A stretch of 64,000 nt of DNA from Colimorpha sp045222295 (GCA_045222295.1 JBGUXP010000018.1:1-64000), one strand, 5' to 3'; positions 50,164 through 59,237 are shown, numbered from the stretch's first letter. Numbers and translations: made by a program. The notes: generated by a model from the letters alone, not told the origin.

Positions 50164-52455
50164 TTAGTGTTTAAGATATTTGTAGATGGCGGACTGGATG
50201 AGAGTGCGCGTGTTCATCTGTGCGAGGAGATTGGTAGCGGCAGAGGGATGAACGCGGTTGGAGAGGAATACATAAACAAGGTCGTAGTCGGGGTCGACCC
50301 ATACCATGGTTCCGGTGAATCCCGTATGACCGAAAGAGTTCTGCGATGCCTCGGGGCAGGTCTGTCCTTTGGCGGAGGGGGTGAAGAGCTGTTTGTCAAA
50401 GCCCAGTGCGCGGCGGTTTCCCTGCTTGGCGAAATGGCGTTGGTTGAAGAGGTCAACGGTGGACTGCTTGAGATAGCGGTGGCCATGGTAGAGGCCTCCG
50501 TCAAGGAGCATCTGCATGATTTGAGCCAGTTCCCCGGCGGTGGAGAAGAGGCCGGCATGACCACTGACCCCACCCATAGCATGGGCGTTGGGGTCGTGAA
50601 CATAACCACAGATGAGGCCTCGAAGACTGTCGTCCTCTGTAGGAGCAATACGGGTAATGTCGACACCCTTCCTAACAGGATTGAAGGTGGTGGATGCCAA
50701 TCCCATTGGACGGTAAAAATACTCATCGACAAACACATCAAGCGGCTTCCCGGAAATACGCTTTACCACATCGCTCAACAGCATAAATCCCAAATCACTA
50801 TATACCATGCCTTCCTTTTCGTTCAGCGAGCTCTGCGCCACACGAGCGAGGATAGAATCGTAGCCGGTGGTCTGCTGCCAGTAGGCATCAAAAGCCTTGA
50901 GACGGGCACAATGGCTGAGGGCCTGCTTGACGGTAATGTCAGCCTTGTTGGTTTTCTTGAGATAAGGCAGATATTTACTAAGTTTATCATCTATCTTCAA
51001 CTTCCCCATATCCACCAGCTTCATGATGGCCAGCGTGGTGGCGGCAACCTTGGTGACAGAAGCCACATCATAGACGGTCTGAGGAGTGACAGTATCGGCA
51101 GCAGCCTCATAGGAGATATGGCCATAGGCACGGTCGATAACAATGTGACCATTGTGGAGGACCACAACCTGGCAGCCAGGGATGGCGTGTGCCTTGATGG
51201 CTCGGTCTACAAGGGTGTCGATAGACCTGTCGATGGCGAGGTTGAGATCGGTCACAATTTTCTCACAGGCCTGGCGACGGTCGGCTCCGGGGACGGTGAT
51301 TTCTCGAACAGGATTGGAAATGACGTATTTGTATTTGGCTTGAAGGACACGACGGCAGTGGTAGTCGATGTCGGAAAGGAGATTCTGGTCGTTGGCAGCA
51401 GTATTGGCAATGAGGTCGATGGACTGTTCAATATTTGGGGGAAGGATGACGATGTCGTTGCCGGCCTTTATAGCAAGGAGCTCGGCATTGCCATCCTTAT
51501 AGGTGTTAGTAATGCCTTTCATGTCGATGCCGTCGGTAAAGATTATGCCGTCAAATCCCATTTGTTTTTTAAGGATGCCCGTAACAATGGGACGGCTAAG
51601 GGAGGAGGGATAGAGGGAATCGAAGGCATTGACCTGCAGATGGGCTATCATCATTCCGTCAACGCCGGCCTCAATCATACGCTTGAAAGGATAGAGCTCG
51701 ACAGAATCGAGATGTGCGGCGGAATGCTTGATGACAGGGAGGTCAAAGTGACTGTCTACATCGGTGTCGCCATGGCCGGGGAAATGTTTGGCGACGGCCA
51801 TCACCCCCTGGCTTTGCTGGCCAAGGGCGTACATGATGGCGAGCTGTGCGACGCGCTCACGGTCGTTGCCGAAGGAACGGGTGCCGATGACGGGGTTCTT
51901 GGGGTTGGAATTGATGTCGACGACGGGAGCGAAATTGACATGAATACCCATCATACGGCACTGGCGTCCGATTTCTTCTCCCATACGGAAGGCAATACTG
52001 TCGGAGGAGGGCGGAAGAAGGCCGAAACGGGAATTCTTAGGGAAACTGTACATATCTTTGAGACGCATACCGAGCCCCCACTCGCCATCTATGCAGACGA
52101 GGAGAGGCACGTGGGCGGAAGCCTGGAGGTCGCGAGTGAGTTGAGCCTGCCGGTCAGCAGTGCCAGCAAAGAAGCATACACCACCAATCCCGAGGGAATT
52201 GATTTTGGAGATAAATTCCGAGGCCTGACCAGCAGAAAGGTCGAGAGGCACACGGGCTACCATAAGCTGAGCGATGCGCTGCCTGAGGCTGAGAGTCTGG
52301 TAGACAGAGTCAACCCAGTTGACCTCAGGGTCGTAGAAACTGTAGCCGTCGGCATTGAAGGTGGGAAGGTCCTGAAAAGTGCGAATCTGCTGTGCAGAGG
52401 CGCAGAAGGAGGCCACAAGGAGGCCCAGTACAAGGGTTATTTTTTTTCTGTTCAT
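50164..52455 (-). CDS. GH3 beta-N-acetylhexosaminidase fused to a beta-lactamase-like domain
   Basis: A 763-residue secreted protein with signal peptide (MNRKKITLVLGLLVASFCASA). Residues ~40-375 are a GH3 (NagZ-like) domain: VNFAPVVDINSNPKNPVIGTRSFG, AVAKHFPGHGDTDVDSH (the His of the NagZ loop), and FTDGIDMKGIT with the nucleophile Asp. Residues ~410-760 are a class C/PBP4-like serine hydrolase with VASVTKVAATT (the SxxK box), YSDLGFMLL (YxN-like position) and GHTGFTGTMVWVDP. The fusion is known in Bacteroidetes and probably trims peptidoglycan muropeptides. Overlaps coaE by 4 bases. Confidence 0.9.
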   Translation of the reverse strand: MNRKKITLVLGLLVASFCASAQQIRTFQDLPTFNADGYSFYDPEVNWVDSVYQTLSLRQRIAQLMVARVPLDLSAGQASEFISKINSLGIGGVCFFAGTADRQAQLTRDLQASAHVPLLVCIDGEWGLGMRLKDMYSFPKNSRFGLLPPSSDSIAFRMGEEIGRQCRMMGIHVNFAPVVDINSNPKNPVIGTRSFGNDRERVAQLAIMYALGQQSQGVMAVAKHFPGHGDTDVDSHFDLPVIKHSAAHLDSVELYPFKRMIEAGVDGMMIAHLQVNAFDSLYPSSLSRPIVTGILKKQMGFDGIIFTDGIDMKGITNTYKDGNAELLAIKAGNDIVILPPNIEQSIDLIANTAANDQNLLSDIDYHCRRVLQAKYKYVISNPVREITVPGADRRQACEKIVTDLNLAIDRSIDTLVDRAIKAHAIPGCQVVVLHNGHIVIDRAYGHISYEAAADTVTPQTVYDVASVTKVAATTLAIMKLVDMGKLKIDDKLSKYLPYLKKTNKADITVKQALSHCARLKAFDAYWQQTTGYDSILARVAQSSLNEKEGMVYSDLGFMLLSDVVKRISGKPLDVFVDEYFYRPMGLASTTFNPVRKGVDITRIAPTEDDSLRGLICGYVHDPNAHAMGGVSGHAGLFSTAGELAQIMQMLLDGGLYHGHRYLKQSTVDLFNQRHFAKQGNRRALGFDKQLFTPSAKGQTCPEASQNSFGHTGFTGTMVWVDPDYDLVYVFLSNRVHPSAATNLLAQMNTRTLIQSAIYKYLKH

Positions 52456-53033
52456 TGTCTTAACAATTGGTCGATGTAGGCCACCTGACGCTGGCGAGGG
52501 TTGCCTTCGTAGTTGAGTATTACATAATCGGCCCGTCGCATCATCTCCTCGGCAGGCATCTGGTTAGCAATGCGCGCCATCAACTCCTCGCGACTGGCAT
52601 GATCGCGGCAGACCAAACGTTCCAAACGCTCATCCAAATGCAGGTAGACACACACCACTCTGTCCATCAAGCGGTCAAAACCATAGTCGTACAAGATGGC
52701 ACTCTCAAAAAGCACGTAAGGCTCCTTGGAATGATCCTCGCAAAATTGATCGAAAGCCTTCATCACCCGTGGGTGTACCAATGCATTGAGGCCTGTCAGC
52801 AGTCCTGCGTCGGCAAAAACCTTAGAAGCAATGAGTCGTTTATCGACCGAACCATCAGGCATGAAGACATCATCGCCCAAGAGAGTGCGCACTTCGGCAA
52901 GAAAAGAGAGGTCGTTATAGCAATCCGCCCCTGCCCTGTCTGCGACAAAGGAAGAAATGCCGAGTTTGCAGAACTCGGCAACAACGGTGCTCTTACCGCA
53001 GCCCATTCCTCCTGTGATACCCACCTTTTTCAC
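52452..53033 (-). CDS. coaE: Dephospho-CoA kinase
   Basis: A 193-residue P-loop kinase that phosphorylates dephospho-CoA in the last step of CoA synthesis. GITGGMGCGKSTV (residues 5-17) is the Walker A loop, ADRAGADCYNDL the lid-side Asp, HPRVMKAF and ESAILYDYGFDRLMDRVVCVYL follow. Length is standard. It is 4 bases after the ybbR-like gene. Confidence 0.95.
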   Translation of the reverse strand: MKKVGITGGMGCGKSTVVAEFCKLGISSFVADRAGADCYNDLSFLAEVRTLLGDDVFMPDGSVDKRLIASKVFADAGLLTGLNALVHPRVMKAFDQFCEDHSKEPYVLFESAILYDYGFDRLMDRVVCVYLHLDERLERLVCRDHASREELMARIANQMPAEEMMRRADYVILNYEGNPRQRQVAYIDQLLRQ

Positions 53034-53037
53034 GTCA

Positions 53038-54009
53038 TTATTTAATAATAACGTACTCTATTTCTTTTGGTTCAATGTTGCGAATACGCACATTGCGAGG
53101 GAAGCGAGAGACGCAGGGATTGAGTCTTTTCTCTCCCGAAAGAATGTCATTGTAGTCGGCTGTTACGAAGAAACGGTCAGCCGAGACCTTTGCGACATCC
53201 TCCTGGGCAACCCAAACATGAAGGGTCACATGGTCGGGATAGAGTCGCAATTGATGAGATGTGTCGGGAGTTGCTACCGAGACGGGAACAAGATATTCGC
53301 GTTCGACATAGCGTTTGACAGGGATGTTGACTGTCAACACTTCGGTCGAGGCAAAGACATCTCCTAGAGCCTTCCATTTGTCATCAAGTGGAATACGATA
53401 GGTGCCGGTTTCCCGTACATCGTTCAGTGTTTCCGCATTAACGCCCACATTCTCAATAGCGGCAAGCACATCGGGAGAACCATAAAGTGTAATCTCCGAT
53501 GGAGAGACCATAGGTTCGCCATAGAGTCCGTATCCGTCGGAGAAATTAATCTTCAGGTTGGCCAGGTCAGGATGGAAAACCTTGTGTGCACGCTCGTTGA
53601 GGACAAGTTGAAGCGAGTCTTTTGCGCTACCAATGACCTTGACACCCGCCAATGAAAACTGGTCGGCCAGAAGCGTCGACACATCGGTCACTGCTACCGT
53701 ACGGTAGAGGTCCTCCAACTCGCCACGCTGGCGCGAATAACGTTTCACAAATTCGTTCCGAATATCGAAAAGGAATGAGGGAGGCTCTTTCCTAAGGCTG
53801 AGAACCAGCATATTGAAGCCCGTCGACTCGACCTGCAGTACCAATGATGTGTCGGCATCGGCAACAGAATAGCGCTGGGGGTCGAATCCCGAGGGGCGTA
53901 ACTTCACCGACAGGGTATATTCCCTAGTTTCAGACATGGCCATGGCCAGCCATACCAGAGAGGTAATCCCCAGTATCACCAGAAAACTTCTGATCTGCCG
54001 GCCATGCAT
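53038..54009 (-). CDS. YbbR-domain membrane-anchored protein
   Basis: A 323-residue protein with one N-terminal membrane anchor (SFLVILGITSLVWLAMAM) and an extracytoplasmic beta-rich part with YbbR-like repeats (about 35-120 and 160-320: REYTLSVKLRPSGFDP, VSPSEITLYGSPDVLAAIENV, IPVKRYVEREYLVPVSV). In Firmicutes, YbbR (CdaR) proteins regulate a cyclic-di-AMP cyclase; here the neighbours are yajC and coaE, the standard Bacteroidetes order, and no cyclase gene is adjacent. Function uncertain. Confidence 0.82.
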   Translation of the reverse strand: MHGRQIRSFLVILGITSLVWLAMAMSETREYTLSVKLRPSGFDPQRYSVADADTSLVLQVESTGFNMLVLSLRKEPPSFLFDIRNEFVKRYSRQRGELEDLYRTVAVTDVSTLLADQFSLAGVKVIGSAKDSLQLVLNERAHKVFHPDLANLKINFSDGYGLYGEPMVSPSEITLYGSPDVLAAIENVGVNAETLNDVRETGTYRIPLDDKWKALGDVFASTEVLTVNIPVKRYVEREYLVPVSVATPDTSHQLRLYPDHVTLHVWVAQEDVAKVSADRFFVTADYNDILSGEKRLNPCVSRFPRNVRIRNIEPKEIEYVIIK

Positions 54010-54018
54010 AGTCTCCGA

Positions 54019-54327
54019 TTATTTCTTCTCTTCGGGAGCGGGCTGCACCATGCTCTTCTCGACAGTCATGATAACACCGTTGGAGACCTCAACCTCGATG
54101 GTAGTGGTATCGACAGAGTGCACCTTACCATAGATGCCGCCGGAGAAGAGAACGCGGTCTCCTTTCTGCAGACCCTCACGGAACTTACGCTCCTCTTTCT
54201 CTTTCTTGCGCTGCGGACGCAACATAAGGAACCACATCACCACAAGGATAAGGATGATGAAAATCATAGAGCTACCCATGCCGCCCTGCGGCTGGTCCTG
54301 CAAAAGAATAAAACTGGTCAAATTCAT
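54019..54327 (-). CDS. yajC: YajC, preprotein translocase subunit (paralogue 2)
   Basis: A 102-residue protein: membrane segment MIFIILILVVMWFLMLRPQRK, then KFREGLQKGDRVLFSGGIYGKVHSVD. This is the usual Bacteroidetes yajC, downstream of nusB and DUF1573 and 9 bases before the ybbR-like gene. Confidence 0.92.
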   Translation of the reverse strand: MNLTSFILLQDQPQGGMGSSMIFIILILVVMWFLMLRPQRKKEKEERKFREGLQKGDRVLFSGGIYGKVHSVDTTTIEVEVSNGVIMTVEKSMVQPAPEEKK

Positions 54328-54375
54328 AATTGTTTTATTTGATTCTTAACTATTAACTATTATCTATTAATTATT

Positions 54376-54819
54376 CTAGTATCCCACCTGGGCAACAATC
54401 TTAAGTTTGGTACGTGCGGGCTGTGCATTGCTCACCACCGTCACCTCCTGGTATTGCTGACCACTCTTGCCGGAGCTGTTGAAAGATACTGTCACGTAGC
54501 CTTCTCCTCCCGGGGCAATGCGGTCTTTGGGGAAACTGGCCACGGTACAGCCACAAGTGGCGCTGCAAGTGCTGATAATCAAATCCGACTTACCTGTATT
54601 GCGGAAGTGGAAACTATAGCTGATATTTTCTCCTGCCGACAGGCGGCCGAAGTCGTGCAAGTCTTGGTCGAAGGTAATCACTGGCATCTTGGCTGTCTCG
54701 TCATATCCTTCGGCACTATGGGGATTATCAATCAAATCCACATCAATGTCGCCCTTACCGGAGTTCCCTCCACAGGAGACCATCAATCCCATCAGTGCAA
54801 CAAACAAAAAACGTTTCAT
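54376..54819 (-). CDS. DUF1573 lipoprotein
   Basis: A 147-residue lipoprotein with MKRFLFVALMGLMVSC and a lipobox-like end. The mature part is one immunoglobulin-like DUF1573 domain: FDQDLHDFGRLSAGENISYSF, FRNTGKSDLIISTCSATCGCTVASFP and YVTVSFNSSGKSG. The Cys-x-x-x-Cys-x-Cys cluster is typical for the family. Role unknown; conserved position between nusB and yajC. Confidence 0.85.
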   Translation of the reverse strand: MKRFLFVALMGLMVSCGGNSGKGDIDVDLIDNPHSAEGYDETAKMPVITFDQDLHDFGRLSAGENISYSFHFRNTGKSDLIISTCSATCGCTVASFPKDRIAPGGEGYVTVSFNSSGKSGQQYQEVTVVSNAQPARTKLKIVAQVGY

Positions 54820-54838
54820 AACTCTTAACTCTTTATGT

Positions 54839-55798
54839 TTAACTCTCCAATAATCCTCTTCCACTCTTGTTGATGCGCCCCTTGGAACGGAGCTCGGCCA
54901 CCAGCTTGTCGAGGATACCGTTGATGAAAAGGCGGCTACGCTCAGAGCTAAACTCCTTCGAAAGTTCGATATACTCGTCGACGGTCACCTTCTCAGGAAT
55001 CGAAGGGCAACCGGTAAACTCGGCGACAGCCATGTTAATCAAAAGGATATCCATCTTCGACACACGCTCAAACTCCCAGCCTTGCAGGTGACCCTTGATA
55101 AGTTCCTCGGCCTCCTCTCGTGTGGACATAGTGTCGCGAAGTAACTGGCGGGCAAAATTCATGTCAGCCTCGTCCTTCTCCACCCGTTTGTCATACATCA
55201 CAGGCCACATCATGGCCTCATCGAAGGAACTCTCTTCAAGCGTCTTCAGCATCATGAAGTTATATTGTGCTATCTGGTCAAAATCATCCTCCCAGAGGAG
55301 ACTTCTCTCCACCACCACAGCCCTCAAGGCCTCGCGGTTCATCAGGTAGCGGAAGAGCAGGATGGCAAAGTCCTTGTCCTGTGCATAGCTATGCTCTTCG
55401 TCCGACACATAGTGGCGGTATTCGTCTGTCTTGCGGAAATCCAGGAAAGCCTCGCGGATCAGGTCCTCATGAGTCTCCCAGCATCCACCCCATTTCTCCA
55501 GGTGTTTCTTCAGCTCGAAGTTATCCGTCATGCGACGCATAAACTCGTTGTCACCCATCTTCATGCTCGGATTGCGATCTTCTGCCGTCGGGCGGAATTT
55601 CTTCTTGCCTTCCTCGAGCATCTCCAGTCCTACCTCCACAAAGCGCGGCAACAATGCCACCTGCAATACTCCCAGCTCATTGAGCTTGGCAATGTGATAT
55701 TCGAACTCTTTCGACACCGTGATGGCGTCAGCCTCCTCATAGCGTCCGGCATAGATAGCCTGCAGCACCTTGCTTCTCAAAAAATGTCTACTTAGCAT
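54839..55798 (-). CDS. nusB: Transcription antitermination factor NusB (long Bacteroidetes form)
   Basis: A 319-residue protein. The C-terminal ~130 residues are the NusB domain (ISAS-like segment replaced by FAILLFRYLMNREALRAVVVERSLLWEDDFDQIAQYNF, then MDILLINMAVAEFTGCPSIPEKVTVDEYIELSKEFSSERSRLFINGILDKLVAEL). The N-terminal extension (SRHFLRSKVLQAIYAGRYEEADAI) is usual in this phylum. It takes part in rRNA antitermination. The start overlaps the leuS stop by 7 bases. Confidence 0.9.
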   Translation of the reverse strand: MLSRHFLRSKVLQAIYAGRYEEADAITVSKEFEYHIAKLNELGVLQVALLPRFVEVGLEMLEEGKKKFRPTAEDRNPSMKMGDNEFMRRMTDNFELKKHLEKWGGCWETHEDLIREAFLDFRKTDEYRHYVSDEEHSYAQDKDFAILLFRYLMNREALRAVVVERSLLWEDDFDQIAQYNFMMLKTLEESSFDEAMMWPVMYDKRVEKDEADMNFARQLLRDTMSTREEAEELIKGHLQGWEFERVSKMDILLINMAVAEFTGCPSIPEKVTVDEYIELSKEFSSERSRLFINGILDKLVAELRSKGRINKSGRGLLES

Positions 55799-58653
55799 AC
55801 GATATTAATAATCTTCTTAGGTACGAAAACAACCTTCTTCGGCTCGCCCGTAAGCCATTTTGCACTCTCGGGAGCAGCCTTCACAGCGGCAAGGACATCG
55901 GCTTGGTTGCAGTCAGCCGGCAGGTCGATGGTGAAGCGCATCTTGCCGTTGAACTGCACAGGATATTTTACCGTATCCTCGACGAGGTACTGCGGGTCGC
56001 ACACGGGCCACTGGGCGTCGCAGACGCTAGTCTCATGACCCAGCTGGTGCCACAACTCCTCGGCGATATGCGGGGCGAAGGGGACGATAAGTACCACCAA
56101 TGGTTCCAATACCTCGCGGCTGCCGCACTTCATCTCAGTGAGCTGATTGGTGGCAATCATAAAGGTCGATACAGAGGTATTCAGAGAGAATCGCTCGATA
56201 TCGTCGGTCACCTTCTTGATGGTCTGATGGAGCACCTTCAGCTCCTCTTTGGTCGGAGTATTCTGAATACTCTGATTATTCAAAGCATTATCATACAGCT
56301 TCCAGAACTTCTTCAGGAAGCGGTGCACACCTTCAATACCATTGGTATCCCAGGGCTTGGCCTGCTCCACAGGACCGAGGAACATCTCGTAGAGACGCAG
56401 CGTGTCGGCTCCGTAGCGGGCCACCAGGTCGTCAGGGTTCTGCACGTTGAACATGCTCTTACTCATCTTCTCGACCTCCCAACCGCAGATATACTTGCCG
56501 TCTTCCAATTCAAACTTGGCATCCTTGAATTCGGGACGCCACTCGCGGAAGCGCTCGATATCCAGCACGTCGTTGTCCACGATATTGATGTCCACGTGGA
56601 TGGCGGTCACATCGTTCATATCCTTGATGAGGCCTTTCGAGATGAAAAGGTTGTTGTCGGCCTTCGAACGATAGACGAAGTTCGAGCGGCCCTGAATCAT
56701 ACCTTGGTTGATAAGCTTCTGGAAGGGCTCTTCCTTCACGGCCATGCCGAGGTCGAAGAGGAACTTGTTCCAAAAACGGGAGTAGATAAGGTGGCCCGAG
56801 GCATGCTCGGCGCCGCCGACATAGAAGTCCACATTTTGCCAGTAACCCACAGCCTCTTTCGAGAAATAGGCACTGTCGTTATGGGGATCCATATAGCGGA
56901 AGTAGTATCCGCTCGAACCAGCGAAGCCAGGCATGGTGCTCAGCTCCAGCGGGAAGACGTTCTTGTTGTCAATTTTGCTCTTCTCCACCACGCAGCGGGT
57001 CTGCTCGTCCCATGCCCACTTCTCGGCATGACCCAGCGGGGGTTCGCCGGTGGCGGTGGGTTTGAACTCGCTCACCTCAGGCAGTTCCAGTGGCAGGCAC
57101 TCCTCAGGAATGGTGCAGGCGATTCCGTTCTTGTAGTAGACAGGGAACGGTTCGCCCCAGTAGCGCTGACGGCTGAAGATGGCGTCGCGCAGGCGGTAGT
57201 TGATGGTCTTGTGACCTAAACCCTTTTTCTCAATATAGTCGATGACAGCCTTCATGGCATCCTTCACCTTCATGCCGGTAACAGAGAACGTCGACCCGGA
57301 CACCGGGCCACTGTTGACGGAGTAGCCTGCCTTGGCATCCATACTCTCTGTCCAGGTAGCGGGGTCGCTGACAGCGTCCTTCTCGAGGGCCACTACCTGA
57401 CGGATGGGCAGGTTGAAGTGGCGGGCGAAAGCGAAGTCGCGACTGTCGTGAGCGGGAACGGCCATGATGGCACCGGTACCGTAGCCGGCAAGCACATATT
57501 CGGAAACCCAGATGGGGATTTTCTCGTTGGTGAGGGGATTGATGGCGTAGGCGCCGGTGAAGACACCACTCACCTTCTTCACCTCGGCCTGGCGTTCGCG
57601 CTCGCTACGGTTTTTAGCCCAACTGACGTATTCTTCCACTTCGGTTTTGTGCTCGGGAGTGGTAATTTGGTTGATGAGCTCGTGCTCGGGACACAGCACC
57701 ATAAAGGTCACACCGAAGATGGTATCGGGTCTCGTCGTAAAGATCTCAAACGACCCATTAGACCCATTAACCCCATCCACAATTGGGAACCAGACGGCGG
57801 CGCCTTCCGAGCGTCCAATCCAATTGCGCTGGATTTCCTTCAGCGAATCGGTCCAATCCACCTGCTCCAAGCCGTCGACCAGACGCTGGGCATAGGCAGT
57901 GATACGGAGGCTCCACTGGCGCATCAGCTTGCGCTCCACGGGGTAGCCGCCGCGCACGCTGAGACCATTGACCACCTCGTCGTTGGCGAGGACGGTGCCC
58001 AGTTCAGCGCACCAGTTCACAGGGATATCGGCCAGGTAGGCCAGGCGGTAGTTCATCAGCACCTGCTGCTGCTTGGCCTCGTCCCACGAGTTCCACTCGT
58101 CGGCCGTGAAGGTCAGCACCTCGGTGCAAGCGGCATCGAGACCCTCGCTGCCCTGCTTGGCGAAGCGCTCCACGAGGCTGCTGATGGGCAGCGCCTTGTT
58201 GGCATTGTTGTCATAGTAATGTTTGAAAAGCTGGATAAAGGTCCACTGCGTCCATTTGTAGTACTTGGGCTCGCAGGTACGCACCTCGCGGCTCCAGTCG
58301 AAGCTGAAGCCTATCTTGTCCAGCTGCTCGCGGTAGCGTTTGATGTTCTGCTCGGTAGTGATGGCGGGATGCTGACCCGTCTGGATGGCGTACTGCTCGG
58401 CGGGAAGGCCGTAGGCATCGTAGCCCATGGGATGCAGCACGTTGAATCCCTGCAGACGCTTGTAGCGGGCGTAGATATCGCTGGCGATATAACCCAGCGG
58501 GTGACCCACATGCAGGCCTGCGCCCGAAGGGTACGGAAACATGTCCAAAACATAATAGTGAGGCTTGTCTGCCCTATTCTCCACGCGGTATACGCCCTTC
58601 TCTCTCCACTGCTTTTGCCACCGCGACTCAATTTCACTAAAATTATACTCCAT
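55792..58653 (-). CDS. leuS: Leucyl-tRNA synthetase
   Basis: A 953-residue class I synthetase. The HIGH motif is GLHVGHPLGY (about 47-56), the CP1 editing domain includes TTRPDTIFGVTFMVL and GAIMAVPAHDSRDF, and the KMSKS motif is EKMSKSMFN (about 720). The anticodon-binding helical domain follows. Two surface loops are encoded by short tandem repeats: NNQSIQNTPTKEE (9-bp units, 56254-56280) and VDGVNGSNGSFEI in the editing region. Neither disrupts a catalytic motif. Confidence 0.95.
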   Translation of the reverse strand: MEYNFSEIESRWQKQWREKGVYRVENRADKPHYYVLDMFPYPSGAGLHVGHPLGYIASDIYARYKRLQGFNVLHPMGYDAYGLPAEQYAIQTGQHPAITTEQNIKRYREQLDKIGFSFDWSREVRTCEPKYYKWTQWTFIQLFKHYYDNNANKALPISSLVERFAKQGSEGLDAACTEVLTFTADEWNSWDEAKQQQVLMNYRLAYLADIPVNWCAELGTVLANDEVVNGLSVRGGYPVERKLMRQWSLRITAYAQRLVDGLEQVDWTDSLKEIQRNWIGRSEGAAVWFPIVDGVNGSNGSFEIFTTRPDTIFGVTFMVLCPEHELINQITTPEHKTEVEEYVSWAKNRSERERQAEVKKVSGVFTGAYAINPLTNEKIPIWVSEYVLAGYGTGAIMAVPAHDSRDFAFARHFNLPIRQVVALEKDAVSDPATWTESMDAKAGYSVNSGPVSGSTFSVTGMKVKDAMKAVIDYIEKKGLGHKTINYRLRDAIFSRQRYWGEPFPVYYKNGIACTIPEECLPLELPEVSEFKPTATGEPPLGHAEKWAWDEQTRCVVEKSKIDNKNVFPLELSTMPGFAGSSGYYFRYMDPHNDSAYFSKEAVGYWQNVDFYVGGAEHASGHLIYSRFWNKFLFDLGMAVKEEPFQKLINQGMIQGRSNFVYRSKADNNLFISKGLIKDMNDVTAIHVDINIVDNDVLDIERFREWRPEFKDAKFELEDGKYICGWEVEKMSKSMFNVQNPDDLVARYGADTLRLYEMFLGPVEQAKPWDTNGIEGVHRFLKKFWKLYDNALNNQSIQNTPTKEELKVLHQTIKKVTDDIERFSLNTSVSTFMIATNQLTEMKCGSREVLEPLVVLIVPFAPHIAEELWHQLGHETSVCDAQWPVCDPQYLVEDTVKYPVQFNGKMRFTIDLPADCNQADVLAAVKAAPESAKWLTGEPKKVVFVPKKIINIVC
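56254..56280. repeat. Three 9-bp units inside leuS
   Basis: CGGAGTATT, CTGAATACT, CTGATTATT, the same unit family and phase as in the alpha-2-macroglobulin gene. Read on the minus strand as NNQSIQNTP. Confidence 0.75.
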
Positions 58654-58699
58654 TTTCTATCAATATATTACACTCGGATGCACACGCAACCGAAAAATG

Positions 58700-58730
58700 C
58701 AAATATATAAAAAATAAGCGACATGACAAA
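58700..58730 (-). promoter_or_regulatory. Consensus promoter for leuS-nusB operon
   Basis: TTTG, 19 bases, TATATTTG on the minus strand; leader of about 40 bases to the leuS ATG. Confidence 0.75.
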
Positions 58731-58764
58731 ATTTAATTTTTCTACGTAAAGTTGTTAAGTAAAA

Positions 58765-58796
58765 GTCCTACCTAAGACGTTGCACTTAGGTAGGAC
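58765..58796. terminator. Perfect 12-bp hairpin downstream of the type IX remnant
   Basis: GTCCTACCTAAG pairs with CTTAGGTAGGAC across 8 bases. On the minus strand it is followed by TTTTACTT, a weak T run. Confidence 0.55.
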
Positions 58797-58820
58797 GAAA
58801 AAAAACTTATAAAAAATCTT

Positions 58821-59033
58821 TTACCTAATTACCACTACTTTGCGGGCAGGAGCATCGCCGATCTTCACTAAATATACCCCCGATGCCGGCACCTCAAAAG
58901 TACTGCGCCAGCCCAACTCTCCCCCTAAGTTAGGGGGAGTACCCCACAGGGGGGAGGGAGTCTGTACCAACATTCTTCCCATCGCATCGAACACCCTAAT
59001 CTCTGGATTTTCCACTATCGAACGACGCTGCAA
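58821..59033 (-). pseudogene. Orphan type IX sorting-domain remnant with its own promoter
   Basis: Encodes NPEIRVFDAMGRMLVQ, then the palindromic element, then FEVPASGVYLVKIGDAPARKVVVIR and a stop, a complete C-terminal sorting domain nearly identical in its last 15 residues to that of the cargo protein at 27154. No signal peptide or cargo precedes it. The first in-frame ATG is at 58982, inside the domain. The promoter at 59031-59062 overlaps the 5' edge, as if the body of a cargo gene had been deleted. Confidence 0.7.
58918..58965 (+). repeat. In-frame palindromic element, copy E8 (sorting-domain remnant)
   Basis: Core CTCCCCCTAAGTTAGGGGGAG, side hairpin ACCCC-ACAG-GGGGG, end GAGTCTGT. Antisense orientation; read as TPSPLWGTPPNLGGE, at the same place in the sorting domain as copy E3. 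Confidence 0.85.
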
Positions 59034-59062
59034 AGATACAAATTAAAATCCACACCACCAAA
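59031..59062 (-). promoter_or_regulatory. Consensus promoter in front of the type IX remnant
   Basis: TTTG, 20 bases, TATCTTTG on the minus strand. Its predicted start (near 59024) lies inside the remnant frame. Confidence 0.65.
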
Positions 59063-59088
59063 AATAATTTCATCACCTTTCCTCCACC

Positions 59089-59166
59089 TTGCCATCTTCC
59101 ACCGTGGTAGGAGATGGGTAGGCGATAGGAAGGAGTTGGGAAAGAGTTGGGAAAGAGATGATACCT
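59089..59166. repeat. 11-bp-period intergenic array (copy e)
   Basis: Palindrome CCACCGTGGTAGG, then units AGATGGGTAGG, CGATAGGAAGG, AGTTGGGAAAG, AGTTGGGAAAG, AGATGATACCT; a CTGATTATCAG motif follows at the right. Located between the Spy-like gene and the type IX remnant. Confidence 0.8.
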
Positions 59167-59189
59167 TGTAAGTGCTGATTATCAGGCAT

Positions 59190-59217
59190 AAAAAAAAGGG
59201 GGACTCTACAGTCCCCC
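59190..59217 (-). terminator. Terminator of the sigma/anti-sigma/Spy operon
   Basis: GGGGGAC pairs with GTCCCCC across 6 bases; on the minus strand it is followed by eight T. Confidence 0.9.
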
Positions 59218-59237
59218 TGAGGTTTTTTGCAGGAAAA

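Noticed and set aside
50167..52479. Long open frame antisense to the GH3/beta-lactamase gene
   Set aside because: Shadow frame; no recognisable domain, and the minus-strand gene has full catalytic motifs in both domains.
55285..55310. CTCCCAGAGGAGA in nusB as another palindromic element copy
   Set aside because: It encodes the ordinary NusB residues ERSLLWEDDF, lacks the TAAGTTA centre and the second hairpin.
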